From assembly GCA_900553825.1 (NCBI GenBank), contig USEV01000063.1, positions 1 to 5,356 of the forward strand: DNA of 5,356 nt. Reading direction: 5' to 3'. The notes beneath the pieces are model-generated. The model searched no databases. It was given only the letters and a program-made list of their open reading frames with translations, and was not told where the DNA came from. Shown piece after piece: positions 1 through 5,325 of this stretch. Positions within the stretch are counted from its first letter, which is position 1. Every line of letters begins with the position of its first letter. Both the position numbers and the translations under genes were made by a program. Source of the DNA: an uncultured Eubacteriales bacterium (lineage in GTDB: Bacteria > Bacillota > Clostridia > Christensenellales > CAG-917).

Positions 1-162
1 GTACATGGGGTCGCACACATTCGCAAACACCGTGTCCGCGGTCACTCTCCCCGATGCGGTTGCCGTTTCCACCCGCTCCGTGCCCGTCGTGATGTCGCCG
101 AGCCATTCCAGATAGTCCGCAAAACGCGACATATCGTTGTTTTGAATGTAGGTCTTTCTCAT
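1..162 (-). CDS. Second MoeA-like molybdopterin molybdotransferase, N-terminal 54 codons only (runs off the window)
   Basis: Partial gene; only the first 54 residues are visible, starting MRKTYIQNND. The stretch with TERVETATASGRVTADTVFA followed by NVCDPMY resembles the N-terminus of MoeA, where a 'GRV.A..V.A' segment precedes the N(A/S)xMDG(I/Y)AV signature; the window ends just before that signature would appear. MoeA proteins insert the metal into adenylated molybdopterin. The 'CDPMY' ending, rather than the usual 'PPFDRS', is like the MoeA paralogues of Clostridia and related bacteria that often carry a C-terminal periplasmic-binding-protein-like domain, but that part is off-window, so this is an inference from memory. 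The ATG overlaps the TGA of the upstream moeA as ATGA, which points to translational coupling. A weak GGAGA lies 11 bases upstream (173-177). It is the last visible gene of the operon. Confidence 0.75.
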   Translation of the reverse strand, partial: MRKTYIQNNDMSRFADYLEWLGDITTGTERVETATASGRVTADTVFANVCDPMY

Positions 163-1358
163 AGTCCGTAAATCTCCAATCGCTCGCCCTTGTACGCGCC
201 TTCGGCGTTTTCGGGCAGCACCGCAAAACCGTCGCACGACGCGAGCACGCTTATCATGCCCGACTTGTAAAACAGCGGCCGCGCGCTCACCTCGCCGTCC
301 TCGACCGAGAGCTTGACCGGCATGACGCACGCCCTGCCCCGTCCGCCCGCGAAGTTGACCGATGCCCGCGCGAAGAGGAAGTTCCCGCGCTCCGCGCCCG
401 TCGCCGCAAGGTAGGCGCGCTCGAAGATGAGCTTGAACGATGTGAACGCCGCCATGGGGTGTCCGGGGAGCCCGACGAGCAGTTTTCCGCGGCTTGACGC
501 CGCAAGGGTGGGTTTGCCCGGTTTCATCGCGACGCCGTGCATGAACACCTCGCCGTATCTTGCGAAAATCCTTTCCGTGAGGTCGGCTATTCCGACGGAA
601 CTGCCGCCGCTCACCACAACTATATCCGCGCAGTCCAGCCCGCGCCCGATTGCACCGGAAAGCGCCTCCTCGTCGTCCGGCACGCGCTCCCTGCCCGCAA
701 GACTCCAGCGCGAGGTGGCGACGGAGATGAGCTCGGTGTTCACATCGCGGACTTTGCCGAGGGGGCACGGTTGGTCGTAGGCGACGAGCTCGTCGCCCGT
801 GGAAACGACATAGAACGAGGGCTTGCGGTAGACCTCGACCGAGGTCACGCCCGCGGCGCAAAGGGCGCCCGTCTTGCAGGCGTCGAGGGTGTCGCCGCGG
901 CGGAGTATGACCTCTCCTTCGGAGATGTCCTCCCCGCGACACGCGACATTTTCGAGGTGTCTGAGCGGTGTGGAAAGCAGGATTTCGTCGCCGCGGCGCT
1001 CGCAGTCCTCAATCATTGCGACGGCGTCCGCGCCCGCGGGCAGCATCCCGCCCGTGGGAACATAGGCGCACATCCCGCCGCCCACGGTCATATCCGCGCA
1101 CTCTCCCATGCCGATTTCGCCCACAAGCCCGAAGACCGCGGGGCTTGCCGCGCTCGCCGCGTTGGTGTCGGCGCAAGCCACGGCATAGCCGTCCACGGTG
1201 GAACGGTCGAATGCGGGCACCGTTTCGGCGGAAAGCACATCGGCGGCGCAAATCATTCCCGCCGCCTTGTCAACATCTCTTTTTTCGGCAACGAGCATTG
1301 CCGAGAATTTCTTTTCCACCGCCGCGAGCGCCGCGGTGTAAGACATCACCCTGAGCAT
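159..1358 (-). CDS. moeA: Molybdopterin molybdotransferase MoeA (399 aa)
   Basis: Inserts molybdate or tungstate into adenylated molybdopterin, the last common step of cofactor maturation, in the cytoplasm. Family signatures in order: PAFDRSTVDGYAV (res 48-60, with the conserved Asp56), PTGGMLPAGADAV (101-113), STGDELV (186-192), GKVRDVN (201-207), SGGSSVGIAD (250-259), HGVAMKPGKPT (274-284), GLPGHPMAAF (296-305), and a C-terminal KSGMISVLASCDGFAVLPE segment (365-383). Length is normal for MoeA (about 400). The start at 1358 overlaps the mogA stop by one base (TGATG) and has GGGGAG nine bases upstream; a second in-frame ATG at 1346 (MSYTAAL) is possible. The reading frame stays open to 1499, but that longer N-terminus is basic, low-complexity sequence translated out of mogA and is not homologous to MoeA. 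The next gene starts inside its stop codon. The sequence alone cannot say whether it handles Mo or W. Confidence 0.96.
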   Translation of the reverse strand: MLRVMSYTAALAAVEKKFSAMLVAEKRDVDKAAGMICAADVLSAETVPAFDRSTVDGYAVACADTNAASAASPAVFGLVGEIGMGECADMTVGGGMCAYVPTGGMLPAGADAVAMIEDCERRGDEILLSTPLRHLENVACRGEDISEGEVILRRGDTLDACKTGALCAAGVTSVEVYRKPSFYVVSTGDELVAYDQPCPLGKVRDVNTELISVATSRWSLAGRERVPDDEEALSGAIGRGLDCADIVVVSGGSSVGIADLTERIFARYGEVFMHGVAMKPGKPTLAASSRGKLLVGLPGHPMAAFTSFKLIFERAYLAATGAERGNFLFARASVNFAGGRGRACVMPVKLSVEDGEVSARPLFYKSGMISVLASCDGFAVLPENAEGAYKGERLEIYGL

Positions 1359-1843
1359 CAGCGCGCGCACTCCCCTTCCTTGCCGCAAAGTATGTTGACG
1401 CCGTGTCCCAGGGGACCTATGACTGCGGAAAGACTCTCGGCACACGCTTTGGGCGAGCCGGGCAGATTGAGTATCACGGTGCCCTTTCTTATCACGCACA
1501 CGCCCCGCCCGAGCATTGCCCTGTCGGTGTACTTCATGGACTGGGCGCGGATTGCCTCCGCAACCCCGGGCACGACCTTTTCGGCGACGGCGAGCGTCGC
1601 CTCGGGGGTGACATCGCGGGGTGCGAACCCCGTGCCGCCCGTCGTGACGACGAGGTTCACTCCCTCGTCGGCAAGGGTTTTCAGCGCGTTCTCGATCATC
1701 TCGCGCTCGTCGGGGACCACGGTGCGCGAACGCACGGCAAAGCCGCCCTTTTCCAGCTCCTTCGTCACCACCGCGCCGGAGATGTCCTCCCTTTCGCCTT
1801 TGTATCCTTTGTCACTCACGGTGACCACTGCCGCCGTAAACAT
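1358..1843 (-). CDS. mogA: MogA/MoaB-type molybdopterin adenylyltransferase (161 aa)
   Basis: Activates molybdopterin by transferring AMP from ATP, giving the adenylated pterin that MoeA uses. Diagnostic features: an N-terminal VSDKGYKGEREDISG segment (res 9-23), a conserved Asp in VVPDE (Asp45), the nucleotide/pterin loop TTGGTGFAPRDVTPEA (67-82, with Asp77), and NLPGSPKA (126-133). The length and single-domain layout fit MogA/MoaB rather than MoeA, which shares this fold but is longer. Bacterial MogA and MoaB are hard to tell apart by eye; the context of MoaD upstream and MoeA downstream fits either name. An AGGAGG site (1848-1853) sits four bases upstream of the ATG and overlaps the TAG of the preceding moaD-like gene, so ribosomes ending moaD are close to this start. 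The stop shares a base with the moeA start. Confidence 0.93.
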   Translation of the reverse strand: MFTAAVVTVSDKGYKGEREDISGAVVTKELEKGGFAVRSRTVVPDEREMIENALKTLADEGVNLVVTTGGTGFAPRDVTPEATLAVAEKVVPGVAEAIRAQSMKYTDRAMLGRGVCVIRKGTVILNLPGSPKACAESLSAVIGPLGHGVNILCGKEGECAR

Positions 1844-1851
1844 TTTTCCTC

Positions 1852-2100
1852 CTAGCCTCCCGACGCGGGCGACATGATGAGCACCTTGTCGCCCTCACGG
1901 AGTTTGGTGCGATACTTTTTCAGATCGTTGATGTTGACATCGTTGACTATCACGATGGAGTTCTTGAGCTCCTTTACGGAATAGACGGGGTTCATCTTGT
2001 TGAGCTCCCCGAAGAGGTCAAGGACATTCCTTGCGTCGAGATGACATTCCTTCATCTTGTAGTTGAGCCTGTACAGCCCGAAAAATTCCACATTAACCAT
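1852..2100 (-). CDS. MoaD/ThiS-family sulfur carrier protein with C-terminal Gly-Gly (82 aa)
   Basis: Small beta-grasp protein that ends exactly in SPASGG, the Gly-Gly tail that E1-like enzymes adenylate and that then carries a thiocarboxylate. In molybdopterin synthase MoaD donates this sulfur to form the dithiolene. The N-terminus MVNVEFFGLYRL and the REGDKVLIMSPASGG end match the usual beta strand / hydrophobic strand / GG pattern; 82 residues is normal for the family. The ATG lies inside the end of the AOR gene (8-base overlap), with AAGGAG ten bases upstream (2111-2116). The overlap ties production of this carrier to that of AOR. Its likely activating enzyme is the divergent E1-like protein at 4287-4961. 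A MoaE partner, needed for canonical molybdopterin synthase, is not in the window, so the gene could serve a partner encoded elsewhere. A ThiS role is less likely because no thiamine gene is nearby. Confidence 0.88.
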   Translation of the reverse strand: MVNVEFFGLYRLNYKMKECHLDARNVLDLFGELNKMNPVYSVKELKNSIVIVNDVNINDLKKYRTKLREGDKVLIMSPASGG

Positions 2101-4102
2101 TCGCGGCGCTCTCCTTGCCCTTCGCCGATTTTTTCTTGCCCTTGCGGGGCTTCAGGACGCGCTCGCCCTGTGCCTCGACGGGTCTTTCGCCGATGTTGTC
2201 CAGCTTGTCGAGGCCGTAGTAGTGTATGGTGTGCCTCTTGACGATGCCGTTCTTATCCCAGCCGCGCGCCTTGTAGAACTGCATCTTGAGCTTCGCCTGC
2301 GGGACCTTGGTGCGGGGGTCGCCCTTGATCTGTTCCTCGTCGGTGAGCCTGCGCGGGAGCTTGTCGTCCTTCGCGCCGATGCCGAGACGCTGATTTATCA
2401 TGCGTTCGAGGTTGAAGCCTCTCGCGCCTATGCGCATGAGGTCGCCCATGGTGAGCTTTATGCCCGTCGCGGCGTGTATGGCGACAGGGAGCGGCAACAT
2501 CGAAAAGATGTTGACATGCAGAAGATGCGGATATCTGTTTGCAATCGCGAGCACGGGCCCGAGATAGGGCAAGACCTTGTTCACCGTGCGCGAAAGGATG
2601 CTGTTGGGCTTTTTGAACAGGAAGAATGGGAAGAAGGCGTAGGTGGTGAACAGGCAGTTCCCGTCCGCGCTGACCGCCTCCATGAGATTCTGGAACATGA
2701 CGGCAATCTGTGCCTTGCCGTGGGTGGTGTAGGGGTTGACGGTGAGCCCGAGCCCCTCGACCACGACTTCGTAGCCGGCGTTGAGGTGGCACCCGCCGCG
2801 GTTGGACACCGAGTAGCCGAGCCCCTGCCCCACCGCGCCGCGCGGCTCGTATGCCGAAAGCTCCATGCCCTTGACCTGTATGCAGAAGTCCTCGCCGCCG
2901 AACTCGCGCATGAGCTCGCGCGAACCGTTTGCGAGCTTGTCGCCCACCTCGGTGGAACGGAAGGCTATCTCGTGCAGAATCTCGGAGATGTTGTCCTTTT
3001 TGCCGAACTCCAGCCCGCAGTTCCACATCCCCTTTTCGTTGAGCTCCATGGCAAAGGCAATCGTGCCCGACGCGGAGATGGTGTCCATGCCGAGTTCATC
3101 CATCTCGTAGTTCCAGCGGATGATCTTTTCCAGATCGTCGTTGAGGATGTTCGCGCCCATAAGACCCATGATTTCGACCTCGGGACCCTTGACTATCTTG
3201 CCGTCGACTTCCACCACGCGCGCGCACTGTATGGGACAGGAGATGCAACCCCTGTTCCTGACGAGATGTTTTTCGGCGAGCTCCTCGCCCGTGACCTTGT
3301 CGTAATGCTCGTAACGCCCCGCCGCGAAGTTGCGCGTGGCAAGGATGTTCTTGTGGTGCATGGGCGCAAGAAGTGCCGCCGTGCCCAGCTTGGGGAGCTG
3401 TTCGCCCGTCAGGGGGTGGTTGCGCAGACGCTTTGTCCAAAGCCTCTTGACCTCCTGCAAACGGTCGGCGTCGTAGTATTCGAGCATACCCGAACCCGTC
3501 GCCACGATGGCTTTCAGATTCTTGCTGCCCATGACGGCACCCACGCCGCCTCTGCCCGCCGCTCTGTCGTCGCTGACGGCGCAGGCGTATCTGACGAGGT
3601 GCTCGCCCGCAGGCCCTATGACCAGCTTGCTGCCCCTCCCGCCGATTGCCTTCTGCGTGTCCGCGGTGAGCATGCCGCGGAAGGGCTCGGCGTCCTTGAA
3701 CTCGACGCCCTTCGCCGTCACATCCAGATACACGAATTCCTCGCTCTTGCCCGTGATGATGAGCGCGTCGTAGCCCGCCCTCTTCATCGCAACCGCAAAC
3801 CCGCCGCCGCAGTTCGAGGAAGTGAGTATGCCCGTGAGGGGCGAAATGGTGCTCACATTGAACCTCGACGACGACGGACAACCCGTGCCGTTGAGCGGGC
3901 CGCTTGTTATGACGATGACATTCTCCTCGCCGAGCGGGTCGATGGGCTTTGTGATGAAGTCGTTCAGGATTCTCGCGGCGAGGATTTTGCCGCCCAGAAA
4001 CAATCGCCTGTCCTCGTCGTTGACGGGATATTCCGCCCATGTGCGGGTGGTGAGGTCGATTTTGATAACCTTACCGGTATAAGAACCGTATTTAGTTGCC
4101 AT
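2093..4102 (-). CDS. Aldehyde:ferredoxin oxidoreductase (AOR) family tungsten enzyme (669 aa)
   Basis: AOR enzymes oxidise aldehydes to carboxylic acids (or reduce acids) with ferredoxin, using a bis-pterin tungsten centre and one [4Fe-4S] cluster, in the cytoplasm. The N-terminal AOR domain is clear: YGSYTGKVIKIDL, GTGCPSSSRFNVSTISPLTG (res 72-91), SNCGGGFAVAMKRAGYDALI (96-115), GPAGEH and MGSKNLKAI. Cluster ligands are Cys286, Cys289 and Cys293 (CxxCxxxC) and probably Cys483, matching the spacing of Pyrococcus furiosus Cys288/291/295/494. Other landmarks are GPEVE (306-310), the first DxxG pterin motif (Asp335-Gly338), His439 in NRGGCHL, and the usual RGWDKNG near the end. Oddities: the second DxxGLC motif reads SADGNC (478-483); about 40 extra, largely hydrophobic residues follow it (roughly 490-540); and a Lys-rich tail closes the protein. 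It starts at 4102 because family homology begins there and AGGGGG lies just upstream. The physiological substrate is not predictable. Confidence 0.95.
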   Translation of the reverse strand: MATKYGSYTGKVIKIDLTTRTWAEYPVNDEDRRLFLGGKILAARILNDFITKPIDPLGEENVIVITSGPLNGTGCPSSSRFNVSTISPLTGILTSSNCGGGFAVAMKRAGYDALIITGKSEEFVYLDVTAKGVEFKDAEPFRGMLTADTQKAIGGRGSKLVIGPAGEHLVRYACAVSDDRAAGRGGVGAVMGSKNLKAIVATGSGMLEYYDADRLQEVKRLWTKRLRNHPLTGEQLPKLGTAALLAPMHHKNILATRNFAAGRYEHYDKVTGEELAEKHLVRNRGCISCPIQCARVVEVDGKIVKGPEVEIMGLMGANILNDDLEKIIRWNYEMDELGMDTISASGTIAFAMELNEKGMWNCGLEFGKKDNISEILHEIAFRSTEVGDKLANGSRELMREFGGEDFCIQVKGMELSAYEPRGAVGQGLGYSVSNRGGCHLNAGYEVVVEGLGLTVNPYTTHGKAQIAVMFQNLMEAVSADGNCLFTTYAFFPFFLFKKPNSILSRTVNKVLPYLGPVLAIANRYPHLLHVNIFSMLPLPVAIHAATGIKLTMGDLMRIGARGFNLERMINQRLGIGAKDDKLPRRLTDEEQIKGDPRTKVPQAKLKMQFYKARGWDKNGIVKRHTIHYYGLDKLDNIGERPVEAQGERVLKPRKGKKKSAKGKESAANG

Positions 4103-4106
4103 GTAT

Positions 4107-4112
4107 CCCCCT
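4107..4112 (-). promoter_or_regulatory. Ribosome binding site of the AOR gene
   Basis: AGGGGG on the minus strand, four bases before the ATG at 4102. It decides the start: an in-frame ATG at 4135 would add 11 residues (MTAARALKGGY) that lie in the leader hairpin, have no AOR homology, and would themselves cover this site. Confidence 0.75.
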
Positions 4113-4116
4113 TTAA

Positions 4117-4146
4117 GTGCGCGTGCGGCTGTCATGTGACGCGCAC
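4117..4146 (-). promoter_or_regulatory. GC-rich hairpin in the AOR leader
   Basis: In the predicted mRNA leader, GTGCGCGT (4146-4139) can pair perfectly with ACGCGCAC (4124-4117) around a 14-base loop. The hairpin begins about 12 bases after the predicted transcript start and ends four bases before the AGGGGG ribosome binding site. It could affect mRNA stability or ribosome access; no T-run follows, so it is not a standard terminator. The leader of roughly 56 bases is too short for the known molybdenum-cofactor riboswitch. Confidence 0.5.
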
Positions 4147-4156
4147 ACCAACAAGT

Positions 4157-4171
4157 ATATAATAATTATAT
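4157..4171. repeat. 15-bp perfect palindrome over the AOR -10 box
   Basis: ATATAAT-A-ATTATAT is a perfect 7-bp inverted repeat around one central base. It contains the AOR -10 hexamer and the expected transcription start. It may be an operator, or a chance result of an AT-rich -10 region in otherwise GC-rich DNA. It resembles the AT-rich dyads bound by ModE-type oxyanion regulators only in a general way. Confidence 0.4.
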
Positions 4172-4193
4172 CATAGGCTTTCGCGCGTTTCAA
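4165..4193 (-). promoter_or_regulatory. Sigma-A/sigma-70 promoter for the AOR-moaD-mogA-moeA operon
   Basis: On the minus strand TTGAAA (-35, 4193-4188) and TATAAT (-10, 4170-4165) are separated by exactly 17 bases. The predicted start is near 4158, giving a leader of about 56 bases before the AOR ATG. No other promoter of this quality was noticed within the operon, and its genes overlap or nearly touch, so it probably drives all five. Confidence 0.85.
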
Positions 4194-4235
4194 GAGCGAT
4201 ATTCCCGACCGCAGACATCCCGAAACAGGGGCATA

Positions 4236-4265
4236 TTGACAAAACGGGTGCCCGCTATGTATAAT
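4236..4265 (+). promoter_or_regulatory. Consensus sigma-A/sigma-70 promoter for the E1-like gene
   Basis: TTGACA (4236-4241) and TATAAT (4260-4265) are both perfect consensus hexamers with an 18-base spacer. The predicted start is near 4272, only about 15 bases before the ATG at 4287, so the leader is little more than the ribosome binding site. The two divergent -35 boxes are separated by 42 bases (4194-4235), which is room for a shared regulator site. Confidence 0.87.
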
Positions 4266-4275
4266 ATCCTGGTTG

Positions 4276-4281
4276 AGGGGG
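4276..4281 (+). promoter_or_regulatory. Ribosome binding site of the E1-like gene
   Basis: AGGGGG, five bases before the ATG at 4287. It fixes the start there. The upstream in-frame TTG at 4236 and ATG at 4257 fall within the promoter hexamers or spacer, upstream of the predicted transcript start. Confidence 0.8.
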
Positions 4282-4286
4282 AAAAG

Positions 4287-4961
4287 ATGTCCGACAGAGA
4301 ATCCGAAAGACGGAATATCGGCGCGATAACGCAGGAGCAACAGCTCATCCTGCGCCACAAGACCGTGTTCATCGCGGGGTGCGGCGGTCTGGGCGGATAC
4401 TGTGCGGAGCTGCTCTTCCGCCTCGGCATAGGCGGGCTCAAACTCTGCGACTGCGACATTTTCGAGCAGAGCAACCTCAACCGACAGCTGTACTGCAACG
4501 CCACGACCCTCGGCATCAACAAAGCCGTGGCAATCGCGCGATACATCTCGAAGAGCGCAATGAGCGATGTGAAGAGCTTTGCCGTGCGCATAAGCGACTC
4601 CAACGCCTACGACCTCATCCGCGACTGCGACTTGGTCATAGACGCGCTGGACAATGTGGAGACCCGCTTCGAGCTCGAGCGTGCCTGCGCGCAACGCGAA
4701 ATCCCGCTCATAACGGGCGGCGTCTCGCACTGGTACGGACAGATTTCCACAATATTCCCGGGTGACGATTCCATGAAAAAGATATACGGCAATATGTCCT
4801 CCCAGGATGAGCCTCCGGTGCTTGCGTTCACCGCCTGCAACATAGCGTCGTTCCAGGTTGCGGAGGCGGTGAGGACGCTTCTCGGGAACCCGGGGCTTCG
4901 CAACAAACTGCTTGCGATAGACCTCTACGACTTCAGCGCCCGCGTGCTCCCGCTGGGCTGA
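4287..4961 (+). CDS. E1-like ThiF/MoeB/HesA-family adenylyltransferase (224 aa)
   Basis: Adenylates the C-terminal glycine of a ubiquitin-like sulfur carrier, here most likely the MoaD-like protein encoded across the intergenic region. The Rossmann nucleotide loop GCGGLGG is at res 31-37. It is followed by the ribose-binding Asp57, the NLNRQ motif (63-67, Arg66), Lys79 in LGINKA, and Asp122 in DALDN; these match the ATP-handling residues of E. coli MoeB (Arg73, Lys86, Asp130). The protein is short, about 25 residues less than MoeB, and lacks the two CxxC pairs that bind structural zinc in MoeB and ThiF: the region around GDDSMKKIYG has no cysteine pair. There is no rhodanese domain. The N-terminus RNIGAIT replaces the usual RYSRQ. 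It is transcribed alone, between a consensus promoter and a terminator. Family assignment is firm; the carrier partner is inferred from context. Confidence 0.9.
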   Translation: MSDRESERRNIGAITQEQQLILRHKTVFIAGCGGLGGYCAELLFRLGIGGLKLCDCDIFEQSNLNRQLYCNATTLGINKAVAIARYISKSAMSDVKSFAVRISDSNAYDLIRDCDLVIDALDNVETRFELERACAQREIPLITGGVSHWYGQISTIFPGDDSMKKIYGNMSSQDEPPVLAFTACNIASFQVAEAVRTLLGNPGLRNKLLAIDLYDFSARVLPLG

Positions 4962-4981
4962 AATTTCAAAACGGCAACTTG

Positions 4982-5016
4982 AAAAGCACATTTCGGACGA
5001 TGAAATGTGCTTTTTT
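4982..5016 (+). terminator. Intrinsic terminator after the E1-like gene
   Basis: AAAAGCACATTTC (4982-4994) pairs perfectly with GAAATGTGCTTTT (5002-5014) over 13 bp with a 7-base loop (GGACGAT), and a six-T run (5011-5016) follows the core stem. It begins 21 bases after the stop codon. The A-rich upstream arm makes it potentially bidirectional, so it may also stop transcripts arriving from the right on the minus strand. Confidence 0.9.
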
Positions 5017-5052
5017 GTTTTTCTCATTCGTGTTACCGAGCCTGCCTCACTT

Positions 5053-5105
5053 CGCTCTCCCCGCCTTCCGCGGCTCCCCGCAAGACACGGGAGAGGCGTG
5101 CGGGG
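5053..5105. repeat. Structured GC-rich intergenic segment with competing inverted repeats
   Basis: CTCTCCC (5055-5061) pairs with GGGAGAG (5089-5095). The inner CTCCCCG (5074-5080) can instead pair with CGGGAG (5088-5093), and GCGGGG on the minus strand (5081-5076) with CCCCGC (5105-5100). A CCGCGG palindrome sits in the middle. No T-run marks it as a terminator and no coding sequence is supported here. It may be a dispersed intergenic repeat or simply GC-rich sequence; one copy cannot decide this. Confidence 0.3.
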
Positions 5106-5106
5106 C

Positions 5107-5229
5107 TCAGCCCGTGAGATATTCCATGAGCTTCCAGATGCCTATCGAAACGGCGACGGCAAGCACTGTGAGGACGGGGATTATTATGTATTTTGCAAGA
5201 ATCGCCTTGCCCGCGTTTTTCGTGCGCAG
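5107..5229 (-). other. Possible small membrane-peptide reading frame without a normal start codon
   Basis: Downstream of the tRNA a minus-strand frame encodes a strongly hydrophobic segment, YIIIPVLTVLAVAVSIGIW, preceded by basic residues (RTKNAGKAILAKY), followed by KLMEYLTG and a TGA at 5109-5107. That is the layout of a single-span small membrane protein of about 40 residues. However, between the in-frame TAA inside the tRNA and the membrane segment there is no ATG, GTG or TTG; the only candidates are CTG at 5229 or rarer ATT/ATA codons, with just a weak AAGG two bases before the CTG. It could be a CTG- or ATT-initiated peptide, a decayed gene, or chance. I do not recognise a family; it does not match SecE, whose conserved VWP-type segment is absent. 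Confidence 0.2.
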
Positions 5230-5245
5230 CGCCTTGCGGCAACGC

Positions 5246-5321
<76 letters not shown>

Positions 5322-5325
5322 GTAT

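Noticed and set aside
1359..1499. Longer MoeA N-terminus reaching to 1499
   Set aside because: It would lie entirely within mogA in another frame and yields basic low-complexity sequence without MoeA similarity.
4103..4135. Longer AOR N-terminus starting at the ATG at 4135
   Set aside because: The extra residues come from the leader hairpin and ribosome binding site, and AOR homology begins with the protein starting at 4102.
537..4162. Long plus-strand open frames opposite the operon (537-1877 and 2063-4162)
   Set aside because: They are antisense shadows created by GC-rich codon positions; the opposite strand encodes clear family proteins over the same span and the antisense translations look like no known family.
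4103..4165. Molybdenum/tungsten cofactor riboswitch in the AOR leader
   Set aside because: The predicted leader is only about 56 bases, with one simple hairpin; the known Moco element is much longer with several conserved helices.
4236..4286. Upstream TTG (4236) or ATG (4257) as start of the E1-like gene
   Set aside because: The TTG is part of the TTGACA -35 box and the ATG overlaps the spacer and -10 region; both precede the predicted transcript start. The ATG at 4287 has a good ribosome binding site and begins where family homology allows.
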